Origin: Ilyonectria destructans
Lineage: Eukaryota > Ascomycota > Sordariomycetes > Hypocreales > Nectriaceae
Assembly (NCBI GenBank): GCA_020740775.1
Contig: JAHEWK010000017.1
Coordinates: 744,001-808,000 of the forward strand
DNA length: 64,000 nt
Direction: 5' to 3'
Below are positions 55,460 through 64,000 of the stretch, piece after piece. The notes beneath the pieces were generated by a model. The model was given only the letters and a program-made list of their open reading frames with translations. It did not search any database and was not told the origin of the DNA. The number at the start of each line of letters is the position of its first letter. The first letter of the stretch is position 1. The position numbers were made by a program, and so were the translations under genes.

Positions 55460-57910
55460 ATGAAGGATACATGTCTCAATTGCACCAAAGTCGAAAAGCT
55501 TTATGCTTGCTCCCAGTGTGGCCTGAAGCTCTGCAACATCTGCATTGGATTTCACCACAGCAGATCTGGGCATGAACCAAAGATTGATTCCAAGGAGCAC
55601 AAAGCTGTGAAATGGATGCTAGGGAAGGTTGGCAAGTGGGTTGAGCTGACTAAAGAGAAGCTCTTCCAAGAGGACGAAAGCACGAAATGGTTTGGAATAT
55701 GGCGGGATTCGAAAGACTCCTTGCTGTGGCTCATCGAGACACCGCGCTTCGAGCACCTCTTGCTGGAATCACGAAACAGGTCGGAAAGTATTCGTACGTT
55801 CCCAAGACTTGTTGCCTTCGTCGGTCAAACCGGAGTGGGCAAGTCCACTATCGGTAAGTCCCAATCAACAAATCCTCATTCAGTTCAGAAAAAAGTCACT
55901 GACGTAAACCACGATAAAGTTAGGGGTCTCATGTCCGCTAGAGGCGGCGAGGGGTTGAATGAACATGAGAGTCCCCTGGCTGCCATCGCTGACGGCACTC
56001 CGTGCAGATCCACGACGGGCGAGGTGAATTTATACGCAGACCTCGCCACGTTCGCAACAGATAGTCCTATCCTCTTTGCGGACTGCGAGGGCTTTGATGG
56101 GACCGAACCTCTTGCGGCCCAGTATCAGTCACGATGGCATTCCAAAGACATACGCTACCAAGACTACCGCATCGGAGAGAGCAGCATACACACCACCGAT
56201 CGGGCTAAAGCGGCTAGAGAGATATATCCACGCTTCCTATACATCTTCAGCGATGTGATCTGCTTGGTGGTTGAGCAGACTAGATTAATTTGCGATGCCG
56301 TCATCCGCTTGCTGAAATGGAGCCAGATCTGCACCAGCCATGTAGTGAACCAATACTCAATCCCATCGGCAATCATCATTATCAATAACTGGGATCCCGC
56401 CAAATGGAACCCTTCCACAGTTGATAATCACGGCACCCTGGAGGAAGAAGTTTTCATGATGATGGAGCAGGAAGCCTTATCAAACCCTTTCCTCCAGGAC
56501 CTAATGGAAAAGGTACGCTGTTTAGAATACTTCGAATTGTTCCTGAGGCCACATTTTCCAACTTCTCGCATCAGAACAACCAGTCCCTTGACTTCACTCA
56601 TTATCTAAAGGTTAGAGCCGTGAGACTGATCAAATTTATGACATAGGGCGATGTATCTACTCTCAAAGACCTCGTTAACCTTCACTACTCATCGTTCACA
56701 ATCCGTTGCATCCTTCAAACTCACTATAACGGGGCTGCAGTGTCTAGCCCCATGGAAGTAATGAGTTGCCTAGAGAAGCTTGGGAGTCGCGTCGACGAAG
56801 ACTCGCGCAATGTCAGCCGCAAGCGGCAACAAAACTGGGCTCGTCTCGACTCTGGACAAATGCAGCTGTTGTTCCGTCATGCTTTCAAACACTTGGCGAG
56901 CGGAGAGCCCAGAGCCTTTGACTTCAGCAAGATCCGCCAGCGGATGGATCTACCCAGTTCTGCAACCGACCATCTTAGCAATTTCCTTCATCTCGCTCTG
57001 GCGAAAGATATTACAGAACTTCGTTTCGACTTCGCAGCCAAGGCGATCGCAGAGGCCCTGGTCATTGAGGCCGTCAATCCGGAATTGGTGGCTACTCCCG
57101 ATTCCGTTCTGAACAACGAACTCAAGGAGAAAATCACCGCAGCGGCCGAAAAGTTCTTGAGCCAGACCCTTGTCTGCGCTTTCATGGATCCAAACGGTGA
57201 GAAATGTACCAACACCCGGAAGGGTCATGATAGAGGTCATCAAAGCTCTGGAGGGGAACTCACGAGCGGGGATTTTGAAGCCGCAGGATTTGAGGCAGCT
57301 AAGTTCGTGAAGAATGTCGACGAGCGAGTTCGGGAACTGATCTCCGGCGTCAACACACAACCGGCATACGAGCGGCGAAATTGGATGGTGAAAACTCACT
57401 TGAGCACACTCAGCCTCAATTCTGGATACCTTACAGAAGCCGTTGCTGACTCGGGAAATACTTCAAGAGGCCTTTCCAACTTGCCATGCTTCGGCTGTCT
57501 GGTACGAAAGCCAGAGTATCATCTTCCATGCGGCCACTACATATGCGGAACTTGCATCAAACGATTACAGGATCAAGATAACGCTTTGAGTTCTTTTCAC
57601 ATTGCCAGGCATAGCAAATGCTTCCTGTGTCATTCAAATGAGCCAAACGGCAGCTGGCCGATCTCTGTTGCTTTGCAGCCACCGCTGGCAGGAGTACGAG
57701 TCTTGTCGTTAGATGGCGGGGGAGCCCGTGGGATGATAGAACTGGCCATCCTGAAACAACTTGAGCAAAAGATCGGATTGGGAATTCCTATTGCCAAGTT
57801 CTTTGATCTCATTATTGGCACGAACGCAGGTGAGACCTATAGTCGAGTGGTAAGTTCGCAAACAACGCGGTCTTTGTTACTGACAGAGTGGCTTTTGCTA
57901 GGCGGCTTTA
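55460..57910 (+). pseudogene. GTPase-RING-patatin protein gene, disrupted by pogo element
   Basis: Exons 55460-55853, 55920-56512, 56575-56610, 56647-57829 and 57902 onward join in frame for ~740 codons. Domain order: Cys/His-rich zinc motif (CLNCTKVEKLYACSQCGLKLC); P-loop GTPase with VGQTGVGKSTI split by an intron and continuing VRGLM, DCEGFDG (G3) and NNWD (G4-like); helical region; RING-like LPCFGCL-HLPCGHYICGTCIKRL-CFLC; start of a patatin phospholipase domain with LSLDGGGARGMIELAIL (oxyanion hole). The nucleophile motif reads GTNAG-G: Asn replaces the catalytic Ser. Right after this Gly-Gly the frame runs into a pogo element at a TA (57909-57910). The rest of the patatin domain, with the catalytic Asp, is missing from the window. 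Such proteins resemble immune-type NTPase-effector fusions. This copy cannot be a working lipase. Confidence 0.8.
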
Positions 57911-58833
57911 CCATCCCCCACCACTTAAAGAATCACGCCACTTAAAGCATAGCACAAAAAATCACCGCCCCATACAAACCCTACCATTTTATTTGCACTG
58001 CATTTTGGCATAATGAAGCCATCCGCGAAAAAAAAAACTGTGGTGCATTATTTTTTACGTGATGTCTTACCCTGGGCCATTGTTCTTCCGACTTTGTGCG
58101 TATCATGGGGGTTTCAAGACATTGAAAAATTTGCATTTCTCGCTCTCTCATCCTTCGACTCCCACAAAGTTAAGAAGACTCTCTACGTAGTTTACACACG
58201 TAAAATATCTCCAAAATGGGTCGCTATGTTTATACCGAAAAAGACGTTATTGATGCTATATTCGATATTACTGACGGTTCTCTATCACAATACCAGGCCT
58301 CCGATAAGTACGGGGTGCCTCAACCAGTCCTCTCGAAAAGACTTTCTGGCCAGAAGAGCAGGAAAGAGTCTACCCACCCTCACCAACGTATTTCTACGAG
58401 TCAGGAGGACCGCCTCGTTCGTTGGCTTCTGCGGCAGGAGTCCCTGGGCTACGCTCTCACGCATAGCCAACTTCGATGCTGCGTCGAAGCCCTCCTCCGT
58501 CAACAGGGAGATAACAAGCCATTAGGTCAAAACTGGACCAGGTTCATCAAGCGTCATTCAAAACTATCTACCAAGCTTGGAAAACGTCAGGAAGCCACCA
58601 GATTTGACGGGTTTACTCCGAAGGCGGTCAATTGGTACTTCGATATCCGGGAGAACGAGTATGGCTGGATCAAGCCTGAGAACACGGTTAACGTGGACGA
58701 GGGCGGCATAATGGCGGGTTTCGGTAAGTCCTCTATAAGTCCCCTATGGGTTTTTGTAGGTCATAACTAATTGGTTGTCCATAAGGCTTGGACAGCCTCG
58801 TAATCGGGAGTTCCGACCCGAAGAAGAAGGCAT
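57911..58833 (+). mobile_element. Pogo-type element 1, 5' part only
   Basis: Begins after TA (57909-57910) with CCATCCCCCACCACTTAAAG, containing a doubled CCACTTAAAG unit. The transposase starts at 58216 (MGRYVYTEKDVIDAIFD, a psq-type helix-turn-helix), continues through a CENP-B-like domain (SQEDRLVRWLLRQES, LGKRQEATRFDGFTPKAVNW) and the first catalytic block NVDEGGIMAGFG. A splice at 58726 leads to GLDSLVIGSSDPKKKA. The coding sequence is cut at ~58830, where the second pogo element begins. The 3' part is not present in the window. Confidence 0.8.
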
Positions 58834-58835
58834 TA

Positions 58836-60647
58836 CCATCCAGGACCACCTAATGGATAACCCCACCTAATGGATAACCAAAATTTCGCTCCTCCCATAC
58901 AAAATCCAAATTTTCAATTACACCGTATTCGGCCAGGAATGAAGGTACTTGCAAACTAAGACCTGTACTATATTGCTTTTTCCATAGAATTTTCATATCG
59001 GCTTAAATTTTCCCCCGTTCCGCCTCGTGGCCTGGTTCTCTAGCCCTTTGAATTTTTTCGCATTTCACCTCATGTACCCTAGGCGACTCCATCCACTTAA
59101 GCCGAATTTTCATCTAATTTACTCCACGGAACTCCCTCCGCAATGGTTCGCCGTAATTATACCGAAGATGACGTAGCTGAGGCTATATTGGATACTACTG
59201 ATAGAGGCCTCTCACAGAATGAGGCGGCTCAGAAACGTGGAGTGCCTCAGTCGACCCTTTCTGGACGACTTTCCGGTCAAGCGAGCAGGAATGAACGTAT
59301 CCAGGCCCACAAGCGTATTTCCAAGAGCCAGGAGGAGACACTCATTCGTTGGGTGCTGCGACAAGAGTCTCTGGGCTATGCTCCCTCGCACAGCCAGCTC
59401 CGTGCCTGTGTCGAGGCCATCCTCAAGCAACAAGGCGATAACAAGCCTCTGGGCAAGCACTGGACCACCAGGTTCGTCAAGCGCCACCTACAACTATCTA
59501 CCAAGCTTGGAAAACGCCAGGAAGCCACCAGATTTGACGGGTTTACTCCGAAGGCGGTCAATTGGTACTTCGATATTCGGGAGACGGAATACGGCTGGAT
59601 CAAGCCTGAGAACACGGTCAACGTGGACGAGGGCGGCATAATGGCCGGTTTCGGTAAGTCTTCTACAAGTACTCTATAGGTTTTCATAGGTCATAACTAA
59701 TTGGCTGTCCATGAGGCTTGGACAGCCTCGTAATCGGGAGCTCCGACCCGAAGAAGAAGGCGATGTTGAAAGGCGTCCAGTCGCGCACTTGGACCTCGTT
59801 TATTGAGGCTGTCACCGCAACTGGTCGCGCTTTAAAACCGGGGATTATCTTTAAAGGGAAAGAGCTACAGAAGCAGTGGTTTCTTAACGAATTCAAATTG
59901 ATAGCGGACTGGCACTACATCACATCACCGAACGGCTGGACCGACAACCACATAGCTCTCGAGTGGTTGAAAGACGTCTATCTACCTCAAACAGAGCCTC
60001 GTGATGCATCAGATGCGAGGCTCATTATCCTTGACGGTCACGGAAGCCATGCACAGGTGAGTCTTTTGGGGTTTTCACCGCAGAGTGTCCCGCTATAAGA
60101 TCGCTGACGAGCATCCAGGATGAGTGGATGGCGACGTGCTTTCTGAACAACGTCTACTGCTGTTACCTACCAGCACATTGTTCTCATGGTCTGCAACCGT
60201 TAGATAATGGGAGTTTTAATGTCATCAAAGGTGCGTATCGGAAAGAACTTCAAAAGCTGGCTAGTTTGACCGATTCTGCGCCGGTTGACAAAGTCAACTT
60301 TATTCGGGTATATGCGAAAGCCAGAGAGGCGGGCATGAGGAAGGAGATTATCTTATCCGGCTGGAGGTTTACTGGAAATTGGCCAATAAATCGTCACAAA
60401 GCTCTAATACATCCGGAAATTCAACCGGACAAAGAAAAAGTGCCGGAACGATTCAAGACGCCCAGCCCTCCCCTACTGCACTCAAATGATACGCCGAAAA
60501 CGAGCCGCCAGGTAAGAGATTTGGCCAAACACCGAAGTCGTCCGACCAGGCGGAAGTACAGTAAGATCACAAAGGGGTTGGAAGCTTTAGAGATGAAGGT
60601 GGCCGTTCAGAATTCGCGGATTACTGGCCTGGAGGAGAAATGGACCG
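58836..60647 (+). mobile_element. Pogo-type element 2, inserted in element 1, 3' end lost
   Basis: Begins at a TA (58834-58835) inside the coding sequence of element 1. The terminal region has two direct copies of CCACCTAATGGATAACC. The element is close to element 1 in the transposase but not in the terminal sequence. Its 3' end is cut by the LTR of the Ty3/gypsy element at ~60648, so no right terminal repeat is present. Confidence 0.8.
59143..60647 (+). pseudogene. Pogo-type transposase (HTH-psq/CENP-B/DDE), C-terminus lost
   Basis: Exons 59143-59653, 59716-60056 and 60119 onward join in frame: MVRRNYTEDDVAEAIL (helix-turn-helix), SQEETLIRWVLRQES (CENP-B-like), then the DDE domain with NVDEGGIMAG, RLIILDGHGSHAQ and PAHCSHGLQPLDNG as the three catalytic blocks. 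No stop interrupts it. The frame remains open to a TAA-like end at 60697, but the last ~17 codons derive from the LTR inserted at ~60648. All catalytic residues are present, yet without a right terminal repeat the element cannot move itself. Confidence 0.85.
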
Positions 60648-60825
60648 TATCACGGGACGGAACTTGGGGTCGACTTAGAATCGTTGTTGTGCCGTGAAGA
60701 GGCCAGGAGCTAAGGTTGACGTGGGCTACTATATACAGTGGGTGACCCACGTCACGTGGTCACGTGGTATCCCAATTCCTAGCACTCCATGCTAGTCGAC
60801 TAGGACTGAGGCTAGTACCGTGACA
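60648..60825 (-). repeat. 3' LTR of Ty3/gypsy element
   Basis: On the minus strand the sequence runs from TGTCACGGTACTAGCC (60825 downward) to CCCGTGATA (~60648), so the ends are inverted repeats TGTCACGG/CCGTGA(T)A. A purine tract (GGAGGGGGGTAC) directly precedes it on the minus strand after the pol stop, as a polypurine tract should. The LTR contains a CACGTGACCACGTGACGTGG palindromic stretch. The other LTR lies outside the window. Confidence 0.7.
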
Positions 60826-60905
60826 GTACCCCCCTCCATACAAATGTTCGTCTCGAACACACCAAAGGCCTCATGTCCAAATGTAAAATCCACCTCACTC
60901 TCCTC

Positions 60906-63900
60906 TCAAAGGATCCTCCGTATGTGCTGTGTAGCGGCAAATGCCACCTTCCTGACCGTCGATGTCAGTCGGCTTGAGCGGCGAAGTGTAGTCGGTGGTG
61001 ATAACGCTGGTGGCAATAGCGCGCGGCGCCTCTTGACCCATTGAGGTGGTCCAATCTTGTCGGGATTAGCGTTGTGGAAAGCCCAAATGGCTTCATCTTG
61101 TCCCTCTAGGTCTTTCGCTGGTTGCCATGTCGGCTTGTGATGCTTCCATTTGACCAGATAATGGTAGCCATCCTCGTTGTGGCAGTTTAAAATTCCTTCG
61201 AATTCCCATCTTTCTTCCACCTCTTCCGTGCCGTCGTCTCGGACAAGGATGCGTCCCCTGGTGTTCTTTGACTCAGCTTCGTTGATTTTTTCCTGGCCAG
61301 GGAGTCCCCTTTCTTCTGTAGCTGGTCGTAGTAGCGAGTTGTGGAATACTGGGAAGATCTTCATTGTCTCCGGAAGCTCTACTACACACGCTCGGGGGTA
61401 CACCGCAGTGATTTTGTAGGGTCCCACCCATTTGTCATCTCCTTTCTTCATTGGGCGGTTGGTTTTCATATTCCGTGTGTCGACGTAGACGTACTGACCC
61501 TCGGTGTATATAGGGGCGTCAGTTCTGTGGGCGTTGGCATATTCCTCGTAGGTGCGAATGGAGTCGGCTGTCAAGGCTTTCAGCTGTTCCAAGATCCTGG
61601 CAAACCTATCAGCGAGGTTGTGGGCTTTCATGAACTCTCTCTTCTGTTGTGGGGTTTTCTCTGGGGAGCAAGGCGGGCGGGGTTCGAAGCCTAGGCGTGG
61701 GTTGAATCCGTAGTTGGCGAAGAACGGGGAACAACCCGTTGTTTCACTGACTGTATTATTAGAGGCGAACTCTGCCAGGGGTAGCCAGTCTACCCAATCG
61801 TCCTGGTGGAAGTTCATGAATGCCCTCAGGTACTGTTCCAATATCGCATTAATACGCTCCGTCTGTCCATCGGTCTGCGGGTGGTATGCTGAAGAGTGTT
61901 TCAGTGTGATGGAGAGCCGCTCGGATAGCTCTTTCCAGAACTCGGAGATGAACTGGGTTCCCCGGTCTGATATAATCGTCTCGGGGGCCCCGTGAAGGGA
62001 ATACACACGTGCAACAAAAGCATCAGCCAGTTCCTCAGCTGTTAGGCCGACTGTTGGGATGAAGTGGCGCATCTTTGTAAGGCGGCAGACTACCACTGCA
62101 ATATGTTTATACTTTTGGCCCTTCCTCTCGCAGGTTGGCAGCGGCGTGATGTAGTCGACAGAGATGTCAGACCAGGCTCGGAAGGGGATTGGCAGAGGCT
62201 GGAGGAAACCGGCAGGCGCCGACCTGGGGGCTTTTACTCTGACACAAAGCTCACAAGCTTTAACATAGGCTTGGACGTCGCGGGTCATCCGGGGCCACCA
62301 GTAGGTCCTTGAGATCAAATCGGCGGTTTTAAAACGGCCTGGATGCCCTCCTAGGCCTGAGTTGTGGGTGCGGAACAGGATTTGGACCTTAAGCTCGTCG
62401 TCTGGGGGAACGAAGAGCCTGTCTCTGTAGTAGATCCGACCTCCTTGTACTCTGCAGTCTGCCATAGCCACCCTCATATCATGCCGGATTGAAATCGGCC
62501 AGCGCCGGGCTTTCGGGTCTTGCAAGGCCGCTATCGCAGTTTTGGCCAAATCATTTCTTTCATAGGCTCTGTCGATCAAGTCGTCCATTGGGGTGGCGTC
62601 ATCAGGGAGGACTAACTGGGCTGGTGCGGCGGCAATGTCGTCAAAGCTAGCAGCCTCCTTCAGGAGGTCGGCGAAGGCTTTCTCATCAAACCTATCAGGT
62701 GTTAAGATCTGGCGCTGGCGGTTCTTTATGCGGTCATCGTCGGGGTCTGCTTTCGCCGGTCGATCTTCCGACTTCCGGCTCAGTGCGTCTGGTCTTACTG
62801 CTTTTGCTCCTGGGCGGTATGTGATCTTGAAGTTAAACCCAGTAAGGAACTCAGACCATCGGACTTGGCGCTGGTTTAGGGACTTAGTTGTTGTGAAGTA
62901 TTCCAGGTTCTTGTGGTCAGTGAGGATCTGGAAAGGTTCCTGGGTGCCTTGGAGTTCGGGGCGCCACTCCTCTAGGCATTTGACGATAGCGAGGAGCTCT
63001 TTGTCGTAGATCTCATAGTTGCACTCTTGAGCGCTATGCTTGGCCGAGAAGTAGGCAACCGGGCGGAGGGTCCCGTCATCGTGGACTTGTGATAGGACTC
63101 CTCCTGAAGCCCAGTCCGAGGCGTCGGTTTCTAGGACTGTCTGGCGGTCATGATCGAACATGGCAAGGATTGGTGCTGTGACGAAGGCGCGTTTTAACTC
63201 TCGGAAGGCTTTCTCGTGGGTTTCTTCCCAACGCCATTGTATATCCTTTTTCAAAAGATCATTGAGGGGTCGACAGATGCTAGAGAAGCCCTGTATGAAG
63301 CGTCGGTAGAAATTTGCAAAGCCCAGAAAGCGTTGAAGGTCGCGGAGCCCTGGCGGGGACTTCCAGTCTCTAATAGTAAGGACTTTTTTAGGGTCCATCT
63401 CAATGCCTCCTGGTGTGATGATCAAGCCGAGGTACTTAGTCTTAGTGGTCTCGAATTCGCATTTCTCGATGTCTATCTGAAGGCCTGCATCTGTCAGGCG
63501 ACGCACTACCTCGCGGACATGGTCCCGGTGGGTGTCCTTAGACTCGGAGTAGATAAGGACATCATCTAGGTATGCCGTGCAGTACTTGTCGAGGAGGTCG
63601 AATAAGGTATGGTTGATATAGTGCTGGAATGAGGCAGGGGCGTTGCAAAGCCCGAAAGGCATCACCATTGACTCAAATAGCCCGAATCTCGTGATGAATG
63701 CTGTCTTCCATTCGTGGCCCTCGGCGATCCGGAGGTTGTTGAATGCGGCGGTAATGTCAAGCTTAGTATAGACCTTTGCTCTGCAAATAGCATCGAGTGT
63801 CTCCCTGATCAGTGGCAAGGGGTACCGGTTCTTGATAGTCACATTATTCAATCCTCGGTAGTCCTGGCAGATGCGCACGCCTCCCCCCGGTTTAGCGGCC

Positions 63901-64000
63901 AGCAGAAGGGGCGCAGCACAACGAGCTCGGGACTCACGAATAAACCCTTTTTCAAGGTTGTCGTCGAGCCATTTCCTAACAACCTTCAGTTCCGCCGGGG
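60906..64000 (-). CDS. Ty3/gypsy chromovirus pol polyprotein (partial)
   Basis: One frame, open from the right window edge to a stop at 60906, more than 1030 codons without interruption. Order: reverse transcriptase (QDYRGLNNVT, MPFGLCNAPASFQ, YLDDVLIYS); RNase H (LETDASDWASGGVLSQ); integrase zinc-binding region (HNSGLGGHPGRF, YVKACELC); DDE core (ISDRGTQFISEFW, HPQTDGQTERIN); and a C-terminal chromodomain (WEFEGILNCHNEDGYHYLVKWK) that directs integration to heterochromatin. Gag, protease and the other LTR are outside the window. Intact coding suggests recent insertion. It inserted in pogo element 2, the youngest event readable here. Confidence 0.93.
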   Translation of the reverse strand, partial: PAELKVVRKWLDDNLEKGFIRESRARCAAPLLLAAKPGGGVRICQDYRGLNNVTIKNRYPLPLIRETLDAICRAKVYTKLDITAAFNNLRIAEGHEWKTAFITRFGLFESMVMPFGLCNAPASFQHYINHTLFDLLDKYCTAYLDDVLIYSESKDTHRDHVREVVRRLTDAGLQIDIEKCEFETTKTKYLGLIITPGGIEMDPKKVLTIRDWKSPPGLRDLQRFLGFANFYRRFIQGFSSICRPLNDLLKKDIQWRWEETHEKAFRELKRAFVTAPILAMFDHDRQTVLETDASDWASGGVLSQVHDDGTLRPVAYFSAKHSAQECNYEIYDKELLAIVKCLEEWRPELQGTQEPFQILTDHKNLEYFTTTKSLNQRQVRWSEFLTGFNFKITYRPGAKAVRPDALSRKSEDRPAKADPDDDRIKNRQRQILTPDRFDEKAFADLLKEAASFDDIAAAPAQLVLPDDATPMDDLIDRAYERNDLAKTAIAALQDPKARRWPISIRHDMRVAMADCRVQGGRIYYRDRLFVPPDDELKVQILFRTHNSGLGGHPGRFKTADLISRTYWWPRMTRDVQAYVKACELCVRVKAPRSAPAGFLQPLPIPFRAWSDISVDYITPLPTCERKGQKYKHIAVVVCRLTKMRHFIPTVGLTAEELADAFVARVYSLHGAPETIISDRGTQFISEFWKELSERLSITLKHSSAYHPQTDGQTERINAILEQYLRAFMNFHQDDWVDWLPLAEFASNNTVSETTGCSPFFANYGFNPRLGFEPRPPCSPEKTPQQKREFMKAHNLADRFARILEQLKALTADSIRTYEEYANAHRTDAPIYTEGQYVYVDTRNMKTNRPMKKGDDKWVGPYKITAVYPRACVVELPETMKIFPVFHNSLLRPATEERGLPGQEKINEAESKNTRGRILVRDDGTEEVEERWEFEGILNCHNEDGYHYLVKWKHHKPTWQPAKDLEGQDEAIWAFHNANPDKIGPPQWVKRRRALLPPALSPPTTLRRSSRLTSTVRKVAFAATQHIRRIL

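Noticed and set aside
55854..55923. 70-nt intron ending TTAG in the GTPase gene
   Set aside because: It breaks the frame. An acceptor at 55919 (66 nt) keeps it and gives KSTIVRGLM.
60820..63570. Plus-strand frames opposite the gypsy pol
   Set aside because: Antisense shadows of a strongly conserved polyprotein.

Overview
The window looks like nuclear DNA of a filamentous ascomycete (Pezizomycotina, possibly Eurotiomycetes). Most genes carry short GT-AG introns (about 45-135 nt) with CTAAC/CTGAC-type branch sites. Families typical of these fungi are present: Zn2Cys6 regulators, DAL5-type MFS permeases, a psi-producing oxygenase, a DUF2235 hydrolase, an ankyrin protein with a fungal N-terminal domain, and a GTPase/RING/patatin protein. 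The assignment rests on reading the sequence only.

The first ~36.7 kb is gene-rich. An ankyrin-repeat gene (400-2844) is followed by a group that may be a metabolic cluster: DAL5-type MFS permease, mitochondrial tricarboxylate-type carrier, Zn2Cys6 regulator, PrpF-family isomerase, second MFS permease, S1 sulfatase and second Zn2Cys6 regulator (3088-16833). The carrier + PrpF + MFS + regulator core resembles the logic of itaconate/trans-aconitate loci, but no decarboxylase is present. A heptamer TTCCCGT/ACGGGAA is concentrated in exactly two intergenic regions, in front of the carrier/regulator pair and in front of the PrpF gene. Next come an orphan chromodomain fragment, a 54-aa Cys-rich ORF, a long leader/intergenic stretch, a four-finger C2H2 regulator (21634-23072), a BBE-like FAD oxidase (25172-26890), a DUF2235 hydrolase (29683-31350) and an intact 15-exon Ppo-type dioxygenase-P450 fusion (32674-36670).

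From ~37 kb on the window is dominated by mobile DNA: a Tc1/mariner relic, a nearly intact Helitron Rep-helicase with one internal stop, AT-rich islands, LTR fragments, a complete hAT element with perfect 20-bp terminal repeats, perfect 8-bp target duplication and an uninterrupted transposase (48391-52159), a separate Helitron N-terminal relic, solo LTRs (one with a perfect 5-bp duplication, one with another element nested in it), two nested pogo elements and a chromodomain Ty3/gypsy pol running off the right edge. Only two host-like genes survive here: a secreted VWA protein (42764-44077) and a GTPase-RING-patatin gene (55460-57910) that is cut in its patatin domain by a pogo element and has Asn where the catalytic Ser should be. 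The insertion order can be read: patatin gene, then pogo 1, then pogo 2 inside pogo 1, then the Ty3/gypsy element inside pogo 2.
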